From assembly GCA_002839335.1 (NCBI GenBank), contig PGXU01000019.1, positions 1-55,705 on the forward strand: a stretch of 55,705 nt of DNA, in the 5' to 3' direction. Each line of letters opens with the position of its first letter. Within the stretch, counting starts at the first letter, position 1. Shown in pieces: positions 25,729 to 33,248 of the stretch. The notes under the pieces were generated by a model. It did not search any database. It saw only the letters and a program-made list of their open reading frames with translations, and was not told the origin of the DNA. Made by a program: the position numbers and the translations under genes. Origin of the DNA: Spirochaetae bacterium HGW-Spirochaetae-4 (GTDB lineage Bacteria > Spirochaetota > Spirochaetia > Sphaerochaetales > Sphaerochaetaceae).

Positions 25729-26739
25729 TTACATGCCTTGGATCATTTCGATATAGGGAGTCCAAGTCGGGAAGTCGATGGCGACTTGTGCGTTCACGGA
25801 CTTTTGGAACAAGTCGTTTCGCAGACCATCCGATTCCTCGATGAATGTCACTCCATAGGCTTCCATCTCGGCACGGACCGGAGCTTCTTCCGCCTGTGTC
25901 CATTCGAGGGATTTCAATGCCATCTCAGCCAAAGCTTCCTGCATGATCTTCTGGTTTTCAGCACCAAGCTTCTGCCATGACTTCTCGTTGATGAAAGTCG
26001 ACAGGACAGCTTGCATGTGGTTGGTCAACATGATGTAATCCTGAACTTCATGGAATTTCTGGGCATAGATATTGGTGATGGGGTTTTCTTGTCCTTCGAC
26101 CAATCCGGTGAGCAGCGCTGTGTAGAGTTCGGAAATTTCGACCGGTGTGGGAATGGCTCCCATGCCCTTGATCATGGACATCCACAATGCGACAGGAGTA
26201 CCACGGACCTTGCGACCCTTGAGGTCCTCAGGAGAGTAGACAGGTGTGTTCATCGACAACAGTCGTGCACCACGGTAGTTGCTTCCGATGACCCGGATAC
26301 CTGCGACTTTCACCAACTCATCGTTGATCAGTTGCAGGGCTTTAGATGTCTCGGGGTTGGTTGCCAGCAATGCATGCTCGCCATCACGATAGATGTATGG
26401 TGCATTGAATACAGCGATATCGGCATAATATTTGCCGAGTGTAGCGAAGTCGTGGTGTCCCATGTCGATAGCACCGGATTTGATACCATCGGTCATTTCA
26501 TTCGCACCACCCAACTGGCTGTTCGGGAATACCTGGATCTCGACGGCACCATTTGTCCGTTCCTTGACCAAGTCTGCGAGACCTTGAGCGTACCTGGTCT
26601 GGATTTCTCCAGCGATACCGACGTGGGCATACTTCAGCACGATCGGCTTTGCGGCTCCGGATTCTGTTTGTCCGGCAGCGAAGAGCATCATTGACGAAAC
26701 AATGACCATGACAAGCAAAAGCACACTTGCTTTTTTCAT
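25729..26739 (-). CDS. dctP: TRAP transporter solute-binding protein (DctP)
   Basis: A 336-residue secreted binding protein. The signal peptide ends L-F-A-A-G-Q without a lipobox cysteine. The core has the DctP signature L-K-G-R-K-V-R-G-T-P (the arginine that usually binds the ligand carboxylate), then P-T-P-V-E-I-S-E-L-Y-T-A-L-L-T-G-L-V-E-G-Q-E-N-P. The ligand is therefore probably a carboxylate such as a sugar acid. It is the first gene of the operon; a strong promoter and LacI operator lie upstream. Confidence 0.93.
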   Translation of the reverse strand: MKKASVLLLVMVIVSSMMLFAAGQTESGAAKPIVLKYAHVGIAGEIQTRYAQGLADLVKERTNGAVEIQVFPNSQLGGANEMTDGIKSGAIDMGHHDFATLGKYYADIAVFNAPYIYRDGEHALLATNPETSKALQLINDELVKVAGIRVIGSNYRGARLLSMNTPVYSPEDLKGRKVRGTPVALWMSMIKGMGAIPTPVEISELYTALLTGLVEGQENPITNIYAQKFHEVQDYIMLTNHMQAVLSTFINEKSWQKLGAENQKIMQEALAEMALKSLEWTQAEEAPVRAEMEAYGVTFIEESDGLRNDLFQKSVNAQVAIDFPTWTPYIEMIQGM

Positions 26740-26762
26740 TTTTCAATCCTCCATTCGTTTTT

Positions 26763-26776
26763 AGAAAACGTTTTCT
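26763..26776. promoter_or_regulatory. LacI-family operator at the TRAP promoter
   Basis: Perfect 14-base palindrome AGAAAACGTTTTCT with central CG, placed 7 bases after the -10 box of the dctP promoter and 24 bases before the ATG. A repressor bound here would block transcription of the TRAP operon. The co-encoded LacI regulator at 22354-23394 is the likely binder. Confidence 0.8.
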
Positions 26777-26783
26777 GAAATCG

Positions 26784-26812
26784 AAATTATCACATGCGCC
26801 TTAAGGTGTCAA
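26784..26812 (-). promoter_or_regulatory. Promoter of the TRAP operon
   Basis: Minus-strand TTGACA (26807-26812), 17-base spacer and TAATTT (26784-26789), followed at once by the LacI palindrome. Confidence 0.75.
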
Positions 26813-26854
26813 GAAAAATCTTCAGAAAAATAGTACAAAAATTAGACAAATTTA

Positions 26855-26863
26855 TGTTATAAT
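26855..26863 (+). promoter_or_regulatory. Extended -10 promoter of the AEC transporter gene
   Basis: TGT followed by TATAAT (26858-26863) forms an extended -10 element. No good -35 lies 17 bases upstream, which extended -10 promoters can tolerate. The second LacI-type site lies 40 bases downstream. Confidence 0.5.
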
Positions 26864-26902
26864 CAGGGCTCCGACGTTTTAAAAAGATACAAGCAAGTAT
26901 GC

Positions 26903-26916
26903 GGAAAACGTTTTTT
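26903..26916. promoter_or_regulatory. LacI-family operator before the AEC transporter gene
   Basis: GGAAAACGTTTTTT shares the 10-base core AAAACGTTTT (26905-26914) with the perfect palindrome at 26763. It lies 23 bases before the ATG. The two sites are 140 bases apart in the divergent region, suggesting joint control of the TRAP operon and this gene. Confidence 0.7.
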
Positions 26917-26938
26917 ATCACAAATTCACGAGGTCGTT

Positions 26939-27868
26939 ATGTTTACACATGTATTCTCGGCAGCGCCAATCCTTGCCCTCTTCCTCATCGGTTACCTCAT
27001 GCGCCGGATTCATTTCTTCAAGGAGGGGACACTCGCCGATATCAAGAAATTCGTATCGTACGTCTCACTTCCCGCACTCTTGTTCAACGCTTTCCTTTCC
27101 CTGGAAATACAAGCCAAACATACGCTGATGCTCGCGGTTGTCTACCTCATGTGTGTGGTCATGATCTTCATCGGCAAAGCTGTCGCCCGCGTGGCATCCA
27201 TCAAATCGCCATTGTTTCCACTCATGATGGGTGGATTCGAGATGGGCATGTTCGGTTATGCCCTCTTCATCTCCCTGTTTGGAGTGGAGCATCTCGGGAA
27301 GATCGCTTTCTTGACCATCGGCCAGACTATCTTTGTCTTCACGATCCTCATTTCATCGGTTATGGGCCTTCACTCCGGCAAGCAATCCCTCGCCACGGGC
27401 TTGAAGCGATTCTTCACCTCTCCTGTCATCCTATCAATCATCGCAGGAATTGTTGTCGGACAGTTCAAACCTGTTTTTGGAGACAATGCGGCACTAGGCG
27501 CGATCAAGAACCTGATAGGCTTGCTGGGATCGATGACGATTCCACTGATCACCATAACCATCGGTTATGGCATCTCGATCAGCAGGGAAGGATTGGGATT
27601 GTCGATTGGGACGATCCTGGTCAGAAAAACGTTCCTGGTGATCATCGCGCTGGCAATCAACACCTACATTATCGACGGGTTGCTCCATATGGAGAGCATG
27701 TACCGGTACGCCATGCTGGCGCTCGCATTGGCACCTCCCCCGTTCGTCCTCTCGGTGTTCATCCACCCGGACGATCATGAGAACTTGAGTTATATCAACA
27801 GGACGATTTCGCTGGATTGTCTCGTATCGATCGTACTTACCATAGTGGCGGTGACGTTGTACCGGTGA
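26939..27868 (+). CDS. AEC-family (auxin efflux carrier-like) transporter
   Basis: A 309-residue membrane protein with about ten hydrophobic segments, matching the bacterial AEC family, members of which export or exchange organic acids such as malate and malonate. The family pattern of two five-helix halves is visible, with a central break around residue 145-160. It is divergent from the TRAP operon and shares LacI-type sites with it, so it may handle the same or a derived organic acid. The start follows GAGG. Confidence 0.85.
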   Translation: MFTHVFSAAPILALFLIGYLMRRIHFFKEGTLADIKKFVSYVSLPALLFNAFLSLEIQAKHTLMLAVVYLMCVVMIFIGKAVARVASIKSPLFPLMMGGFEMGMFGYALFISLFGVEHLGKIAFLTIGQTIFVFTILISSVMGLHSGKQSLATGLKRFFTSPVILSIIAGIVVGQFKPVFGDNAALGAIKNLIGLLGSMTIPLITITIGYGISISREGLGLSIGTILVRKTFLVIIALAINTYIIDGLLHMESMYRYAMLALALAPPPFVLSVFIHPDDHENLSYINRTISLDCLVSIVLTIVAVTLYR

Positions 27869-27881
27869 GGGAGCGCGGGAA

Positions 27882-28526
27882 TCATGTTCCCAGCAAGAGC
27901 GCCTTGAAAACGTCACGTGAACCCAGCAAGTGCCAGATCATCTGTTGTTGGGCACGTTCACCATCCCTCGCCTTTATCGCTTCGACGACCATGCGGTGTT
28001 CATGCAAGGTGATGTCTGGGCCACGGACAAGTCCCTTTTGGTAGGTACGGGCTTGGAAACCCGTTGTCTTCAGCGATTCCAGGATAAAACCATTGCCTGA
28101 GAACACAACGATATCCTCGTGGAACCTCCGGTCGATCTCGTAATAATGGTGCACCAACTCATCGTCCATGGGAAGCGAGAACTCGTCGAATGCCGAAGTC
28201 AAGACCCGCAGCTGTTCGTCGGTGGCGTTCTCGCAGCAGAGGCGGACGGCAATCCCCTCCAACCCTGCCCGCATCTCGAACAGTTCGCAGAACTCCACCG
28301 CATTGAACTCGCGGATATAGTACCCGTCGCGTGGCCGTTGCTCGAGAAACTTCTCACCAACCAATTGGTTCAATGCATCGTGAATGGGCGTCTGGCTAAC
28401 TCCAAGACGTTCCGCCAGTTCGGACTTGTCGATCTTCTTGCCGATAGGCAAGTCCCCTTGGTCGATCATTACCCGGATATGATCATACACATAGTTTCTC
28501 AACGCCTTGTTCTCAACTCTTCGCAT
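27882..28526 (-). CDS. GntR-family regulator with FCD domain (second of pair)
   Basis: A 214-residue FadR-subfamily GntR regulator. The winged helix-turn-helix is at residues about 15-70 (K-S-E-L-A-E-R-L-G-V-S-Q-T-P-I-H-D-A-L). The FCD ligand domain follows, with the metal-type residues in D-R-R-F-H-E-D and the later H-E-H-R. Its ATG lies inside the end of the preceding regulator gene (14-base overlap), so the two are co-translated. It is one of two candidates for binding the TTGTATACAA sites. Confidence 0.9.
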   Translation of the reverse strand: MRRVENKALRNYVYDHIRVMIDQGDLPIGKKIDKSELAERLGVSQTPIHDALNQLVGEKFLEQRPRDGYYIREFNAVEFCELFEMRAGLEGIAVRLCCENATDEQLRVLTSAFDEFSLPMDDELVHHYYEIDRRFHEDIVVFSGNGFILESLKTTGFQARTYQKGLVRGPDITLHEHRMVVEAIKARDGERAQQQMIWHLLGSRDVFKALLLGT

Positions 28527-29199
28527 GGGGGGTCAACTCCTCCTGGGATGTCTGTGGCGAAGCCAACAACTGGGCCAATCGGGTCCGTGCTCCACCATGG
28601 ATATGATAAAACATCAATTCCTTCGCTCCATTGGCATCATGATTCTTAAGGGCATTCAGGATACCGATATGTTCCTCGAGGGTCTTCCTGGGCGTCTTCA
28701 ATATGCGTTCGCTGTTGCAGAGCATGTTGTTGAGATTCTTCAAGATATCGTGGAGGAATTGGTTGCCGCTGAGCTCCATGATGCCCATATGGAATTCATA
28801 ATCGTATTCGAAGAATTGCAGGGCGTCGGAGAAATCCCCACGCTCTATAAAAGCTTCCGTTCCATCGACAATCACCTGCAAGCGCTTGATATCAGTATCT
28901 TGCGCCCTCTCGGCGGCATAGAAAGCCCCCATTGGTTCGAGTTGTCCGCGAATGTCGAAAATATCGAGATATTCCTGGGTAGAAAACTTCTTGACGAAGG
29001 CTCCTCTCCGCGGAATCGTGTTGATATAATGATCCTTGGCCAGCTTGGAGATAGCCTGCAGCAAGGGAGTACGGGAGACTCCCAAGACTTCGGCAAGATC
29101 TTCCTGGACCAATTTTTGTCCGGGCTTGAGATCCCCTTTGACAATCATTTCCTTCAAAATGTCATACGCCTTGGTTCCCAAGTCGTCATACATAGCCAT
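28513..29199 (-). CDS. GntR-family regulator with FCD domain (first of pair)
   Basis: A 228-residue FadR-subfamily GntR regulator with a helix-turn-helix (Q-E-D-L-A-E-V-L-G-V-S-R-T-P-L-L-Q-A-I) and an FCD domain carrying F-E-Y-D-Y-E-F-H and E-E-H-I-G-I-L metal-site blocks. I choose the ATG at 29199, after GGAAG; ATGs at 29193, 29211 and 29220 are alternatives. A degenerate copy of the regulon palindrome (ATGTAAACAA, 29227-29236) lies just upstream, which hints at autoregulation. Confidence 0.88.
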   Translation of the reverse strand: MAMYDDLGTKAYDILKEMIVKGDLKPGQKLVQEDLAEVLGVSRTPLLQAISKLAKDHYINTIPRRGAFVKKFSTQEYLDIFDIRGQLEPMGAFYAAERAQDTDIKRLQVIVDGTEAFIERGDFSDALQFFEYDYEFHMGIMELSGNQFLHDILKNLNNMLCNSERILKTPRKTLEEHIGILNALKNHDANGAKELMFYHIHGGARTRLAQLLASPQTSQEELTPHAKS

Positions 29200-29226
29200 T
29201 ACTGCTTCCATAAGGTGCATTGTAAT

Positions 29227-29236
29227 ATGTAAACAA
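29227..29236. promoter_or_regulatory. Degenerate regulon site before the GntR pair
   Basis: ATGTAAACAA (reverse TTGTTTACAT) matches the TTGTATACAA core at 8 of 10 bases and is 28 bases before the chosen start codon. Weak evidence for autoregulation. Confidence 0.35.
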
Positions 29237-29289
29237 CCAAGTATCAACGTAAAAACAGTACATTCCGGTAACGTTAAAGGAATTTTGCT

Positions 29290-30123
29290 TTACAGTTTCT
29301 TCCTGATTCCCAACAATTCGTAGGCTTCTCCGATTGTGGCCACCTCATACCCCATCGCTTGGATCAAATCGACGGCATGTTCCACCAATTCTACATTCCT
29401 CGCCGGTTGTCCGGACCTTATGAAGAAACCATCCTCATACCCGACACGGACGCCCGAGGCTCCACTACCGACAGCTACAGCGATAAGGGAAAAATCCTCC
29501 ATCCCCTCATGGATCAGACTCCAGGTGCTACCAGGGGGCAGGGCCTGTTTCAATCTGAACAAATTGTCAGCGGTCGCGGGAAGTGCTCCGGTGAATCCAA
29601 GTGAGAAATTGAAATGGAGGGGGTTGGACAAGGTCCCTTCGGCATGCAGTACCCTGATTGCCTCGACCATCGACAGGTCGAAGACTTCCAATTCCGGAAC
29701 AACCTTGTTCTGCTTCATCTTGGTGGCCCAATAGCGAATGTCGTCCCACGTATTGATATATACGCCATCCCCAAAATTGGTCGATCCCATATTCAAGGAA
29801 GCCATCTGCACCCGTGGTTCATCGACAGATACGGACCGTTGTTCCAACGAGAGCGCCGACTTCCCTCCAGTCGATCCCTGGATGACAATATCGCTCCCGT
29901 TCCTGATAAGGTCTATGGTGTGGGAAAACAGATCCAAATCCCCGACTTGAGCTCCGGAGGCATCACGGACATGCAAATGGACCATAGAAGCTCCGGCGCG
30001 TGCGCAATCCAACACTTCCTGTGCGATTTCCTCTGGGAGCACCGGGTTCTTCACCCCGTGTGGTATTGTCTTTTCCATATGTGCTACCGGCGCTACAGAT
30101 ACAATGATCTTATGTGTTCCCAT
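29290..30123 (-). CDS. BKACE-family beta-keto acid cleavage enzyme (DUF849)
   Basis: A 277-residue TIM-barrel enzyme of the 3-keto-5-aminohexanoate cleavage enzyme family, which condenses a beta-keto acid with acetyl-CoA to give acetoacetate and a new CoA ester. The zinc ligands are visible as H-L-H-V-R-D (H49, H51) and G-Y-E-D (E230). P-E-L-E-V-F-D lies at 143-149. The natural substrate of this member is unknown. The start follows GGAGGGG. The first regulon site overlaps its promoter, so it is likely induced together with the sugar genes across the divergent region. Confidence 0.9.
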   Translation of the reverse strand: MGTHKIIVSVAPVAHMEKTIPHGVKNPVLPEEIAQEVLDCARAGASMVHLHVRDASGAQVGDLDLFSHTIDLIRNGSDIVIQGSTGGKSALSLEQRSVSVDEPRVQMASLNMGSTNFGDGVYINTWDDIRYWATKMKQNKVVPELEVFDLSMVEAIRVLHAEGTLSNPLHFNFSLGFTGALPATADNLFRLKQALPPGSTWSLIHEGMEDFSLIAVAVGSGASGVRVGYEDGFFIRSGQPARNVELVEHAVDLIQAMGYEVATIGEAYELLGIRKKL

Positions 30124-30138
30124 GGGACCCCTCCGTCA

Positions 30139-30154
30139 ATTTTGTATACAATAT
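30139..30154. promoter_or_regulatory. Regulon operator site 1 (BKACE promoter)
   Basis: ATTTTGTATACAATAT, core TTGTATACAA at 30142-30151. It lies just downstream of the minus-strand -10 box of the BKACE gene. The same 16 bases occur in reverse at the tctC promoter 12 kb away. The half-sites T-x-GT/AC-x-A fit FadR-type GntR regulators. Confidence 0.75.
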
Positions 30155-30163
30155 CATAAAATC

Positions 30164-30191
30164 AGTATACCCCTTCACTCCGAAATGTCAA
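30164..30191 (-). promoter_or_regulatory. Promoter of the BKACE gene
   Basis: Minus-strand TTGACA (30186-30191), 16-base spacer, TATACT (30164-30169), followed by operator site 1. Confidence 0.7.
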
Positions 30192-30217
30192 ATGAATACT
30201 ATAATGATTGTTTTTGA

Positions 30218-30246
30218 TTGACACATAAAAACAACTGTTCTACACT
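30218..30246 (+). promoter_or_regulatory. Promoter of the isomerase pair
   Basis: TTGACA (30218-30223), 17-base spacer, TACACT (30241-30246), followed 7 bases later by operator site 2. Confidence 0.7.
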
Positions 30247-30253
30247 ATAGTAA

Positions 30254-30270
30254 ATTTTGAATACATTATT
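30254..30270. promoter_or_regulatory. Regulon operator site 2 (isomerase promoter)
   Basis: ATTTTGAATACATTATT, differing from site 1 at two central-flank positions. It lies just after the -10 box and 14 bases before the ATG. Confidence 0.65.
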
Positions 30271-30284
30271 TTTAGGAGCGACCT

Positions 30285-31148
30285 ATGCTTGGAGTCTCCC
30301 CGGCCTTCTTCTTCTCATCATATTCGACGGAATTTACAGTCCACGACTACGCCAAAGGGCTGGAAGTACTCAAGCGAATGGGATTCACCGGATACCAGCT
30401 TGAAATCTTCGACAAGGATAGGCTTGGAGAGTGGGAAACCGGCTACCGGACTGTGGTACGCAAAGCCGACGAGCTTGGCATGCAAGCGACACAATTCGTT
30501 GCCCACTTCCTGCTTGCCGCCACTGCCGACGAGACTTCGCTCCTCTCCGATTTGGGCTTCGAGGAGATGGAACGAGTCGTGGAAATCGTCGCCCATTTCA
30601 ACAATTGCAAGACCATAACACTCCCGTTGTCTCCCTTTTCCTTTCCAAGGGAAGCAATAGTCGGTTCCTATTCCTGGAACCGGTTGTGGGAACGGTTGTG
30701 CGCCAAGTTGTTGCAGTTCGGCAACATTGTCGAGGCAAAGGGTTTCCGCCTGGGATTGGAAATCGTTCCGGGTTCCCTGTTGGGAGGAACCGAAGGATTG
30801 TTGCGCTTCAGCCAAGAGACCGGCAACACCACGATCGGCTACAATTTCGACACCGGACATGCCTGGAGCAGCAAGGAGAATATCGCAACAATCCCAGCAA
30901 AGCTCGCGGGAAGGATCTACGGTACCCACCTGAAGGACAATTTTGGAAACGAGAACCTCGCATTGCCGCCAGGACAGGGTACGATTCCCTGGAAGTCTGT
31001 CATCAACGGGTTGCTCGCGAATGGATACGAGGGTTCATTCGACCTGGAGATCGCCTGCAGCGATCCATCGACTGTGGAAGCTTCGTATCGTGAAGGTAAA
31101 ATGAACATTGAAAATATTTTGAAAGGCACAAAGGAGGCTTCGTTATGA
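30285..31148 (+). CDS. Sugar phosphate isomerase/epimerase family TIM barrel
   Basis: A 287-residue xylose-isomerase-like TIM barrel (AP endonuclease family 2 fold). Metal-site residues are visible as E in L-G-L-E-I-V-P (about 162), D and H in F-D-T-G-H-A (about 193-196), H in T-H-L-K-D-N and E in D-L-E-I-A. This set is typical of ketose 3-epimerases and related isomerases; the substrate cannot be predicted. The start follows TAGGAGCG. It overlaps the next gene by ATGA. Confidence 0.88.
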   Translation: MLGVSPAFFFSSYSTEFTVHDYAKGLEVLKRMGFTGYQLEIFDKDRLGEWETGYRTVVRKADELGMQATQFVAHFLLAATADETSLLSDLGFEEMERVVEIVAHFNNCKTITLPLSPFSFPREAIVGSYSWNRLWERLCAKLLQFGNIVEAKGFRLGLEIVPGSLLGGTEGLLRFSQETGNTTIGYNFDTGHAWSSKENIATIPAKLAGRIYGTHLKDNFGNENLALPPGQGTIPWKSVINGLLANGYEGSFDLEIACSDPSTVEASYREGKMNIENILKGTKEASL

Positions 31149-32107
31149 AGTATGCAGTTATCTCTTCCTTCCTGGGGAAGACAAAAGACAGGTTCCATGA
31201 GTACAACAAAAGTCTGGAACTCGAAGAAAAGTTCAAGATGGCTTCGGAAATTCCCGACATGCAAGGTCTGGAATGCGTATATCCCTATGAAGTGAACGAG
31301 CCGGATGAAGTCAAGGCTCTCATGAAAAAGTATCACCTCGGTATCTCGGCGGTGAACGTGAACGTCAAGGCAGAACCCGAATTCCGCAATGGTGGACTAA
31401 CCTCTTCCGACAAGGCCATACGGGACAAGGCGGTACGGTTTATCAAGGAAGCGAAGGATTTTGCGAAGGCAATCGGAGCTGACAAGGTGACATGTTGCCC
31501 ACTCGGAGACGGCTATGAGTTCAGTTTCCAGGCCGATTATGCGAAGAATTGGAACTACTTGAAGGAGACTTTTGGAGAGGCAGCAGCCTATTGCCCCGAA
31601 ATCCCGTTGTTCATCGAATACAAACCAAGTGAAACCCGGGGAACCTGCTTCTTGGACAACGCATCGAAGACCATCCTGCTCATTCAACAGATCGGACTGC
31701 CCCAGGTCGGTGTGACATTGGATTTCGGTCACTCCATGTATGGTGGATACAACCCTGCCGAGGATCTTTGTATCCTGCACGAGAGCGGACTACCCTATTA
31801 TATCCATATCAACGACAATGACGCAAAATGGGACTGGGACTACTTCGCAGGTAGCCACCATATCCTCAGGTATGCCGAATTCCTCTACTACTTGCGCAAG
31901 TTCAAATACAACGATTATGTGACCTCCGACACTTCCCCGACACGGTGGGACATCAAGAGGACGTTCGAAATCAACAACCGCCTGACAACAAAACTGCTCA
32001 AAGTGCTTGAGAAGATGGAAGCGGAAGGTTTTGATGCGGTATTCGACAAGGGCGATTACATGGATACGTGGCAATTCATCGAGGAAAACCTGTTTGGATG
32101 GAAGTGA
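31145..32107 (+). CDS. Xylose isomerase-like TIM-barrel sugar isomerase
   Basis: A 320-residue barrel of the same superfamily as its neighbour but clearly different in sequence. Metal ligands are apparent as E in L-F-I-E-Y-K-P, D and H in L-D-F-G-H-S, H in Y-Y-I-H-I-N-D-N-D and D in T-S-D-T-S-P. It resembles enzymes acting on free or branched sugars (apiose- and rhamnose-isomerase-like groups), which I offer only as a direction. Coupled to the upstream gene by ATGA and ended by a strong bidirectional terminator. Confidence 0.87.
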   Translation: MKYAVISSFLGKTKDRFHEYNKSLELEEKFKMASEIPDMQGLECVYPYEVNEPDEVKALMKKYHLGISAVNVNVKAEPEFRNGGLTSSDKAIRDKAVRFIKEAKDFAKAIGADKVTCCPLGDGYEFSFQADYAKNWNYLKETFGEAAAYCPEIPLFIEYKPSETRGTCFLDNASKTILLIQQIGLPQVGVTLDFGHSMYGGYNPAEDLCILHESGLPYYIHINDNDAKWDWDYFAGSHHILRYAEFLYYLRKFKYNDYVTSDTSPTRWDIKRTFEINNRLTTKLLKVLEKMEAEGFDAVFDKGDYMDTWQFIEENLFGWK

Positions 32108-32136
32108 TCTTCCGATACCCTGACTTGGTAACACTG

Positions 32137-32173
32137 AAAAAGGCCGGTAGGTTGCGAAAACCTCCGGCCTTTT
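32137..32173. terminator. Bidirectional terminator between convergent units
   Basis: AAAAAGGCCGG and CCGGCCTTTT arms, extended by AGGTT/AACCT with one bulged base, flanked by A-run and T-run. It serves both the isomerase pair and the transaldolase unit. Confidence 0.85.
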
Positions 32174-32194
32174 CATGGTAAAAAGACATAATCG

Positions 32195-33229
32195 TTAAAG
32201 CAAGGAAGCTACGCGCTCCCGGGCCTGTCCCCAAGCCTTGCGGAAACTCGAACAGAAGAGCACAACTGGTCCGAATTCCTCGTAGTCATGGGCTTGGAGG
32301 CCGCCGACCAGATAGGCTTTCTTGAAATCGGGCAACTTGGCCAACAGTTCATCCAATACCGATTCCGGCACAGGATTGTCGAACCGGGCCACAACCGGTG
32401 GATCCAACTCCAACAGGTCCTCGGCCGTTCCCTTCCAATTGATTGTCGTGGAGATGTCGGCACCAACCCACTCGGTGAAATGGTGCAAGCCACGTGCACC
32501 GCCATTGATAAATCCTACAGCGGTCTTGCGCTCATCCATGTAGGCCCGAATCTTCTTGGCGACAATCTTGCCCCCCTGGAACGTCAGGTCCCCTCGTATC
32601 GGAACCTTCTGCTCTGCCACATAATTGTTGATATATTCGTCGAAGATACCTGCGATATGGGACAGGTAGACTACCGGAGGATTCTCCAATCCTTTCGCGG
32701 CCTTTTCATAGACTTCAATCAAATCGATGGCTTGCTGGATACTCATCACTTCGGTGGCATTCACCGGCATGCCTTCCGAAATACAAGCGCCAATAGCCTC
32801 GAGGCCCTCTTCGGTGACGGGGATCTTGATCATGATATTCTGACCGGCCTCCCGATTGAACCGGGCAGTCTTCAGGATGGTTTCGGCATCCTCCTTGAAC
32901 GGGTTGCCTTGAATACTTACATAGCCCAGGTGTCCGAACGATTGCCTATACAGCGGAAGGAACATCTTGGCGACATCCGCGACCAAGTCACGCTGCACCA
33001 TGACCAAAGCATCATCCACATCCTTGGTCTTGCCCAAGGCCCGCTTCACGGATGCATCGACCCGTGCCTGCTCGTCTTTCGCAGTCATCATCTTCCATAC
33101 ATACGAAGGGTTCTGCGTGCAGCCCGTGGCGCCCGCATCGATTGCCTTCCGCGCCTCGTCCAGAGTCACATTGTTGATCCAGAACCGACTGGCCGTCAGC
33201 TGCTGGACCCGATTGAAATAACCGTCCAT
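32195..33229 (-). CDS. Transaldolase-family protein
   Basis: A 344-residue class I aldolase barrel of the transaldolase family. The Schiff-base lysine is K135 in I-M-I-K-I-P-V-T-E-E-G. The N-terminal T-Q-N-P-S block (38-42) replaces the usual T-T-N-P. It is somewhat longer than housekeeping transaldolases and divergent, so the donor may be an unusual ketose. The start at 33229 follows GGGGAGG; twelve upstream in-frame codons run back into the dehydrogenase gene. Third gene of the unit starting at 34786. Confidence 0.87.
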   Translation of the reverse strand: MDGYFNRVQQLTASRFWINNVTLDEARKAIDAGATGCTQNPSYVWKMMTAKDEQARVDASVKRALGKTKDVDDALVMVQRDLVADVAKMFLPLYRQSFGHLGYVSIQGNPFKEDAETILKTARFNREAGQNIMIKIPVTEEGLEAIGACISEGMPVNATEVMSIQQAIDLIEVYEKAAKGLENPPVVYLSHIAGIFDEYINNYVAEQKVPIRGDLTFQGGKIVAKKIRAYMDERKTAVGFINGGARGLHHFTEWVGADISTTINWKGTAEDLLELDPPVVARFDNPVPESVLDELLAKLPDFKKAYLVGGLQAHDYEEFGPVVLFCSSFRKAWGQARERVASLL

Positions 33230-33248
33230 TGCAATAAACCTCCCCAGT

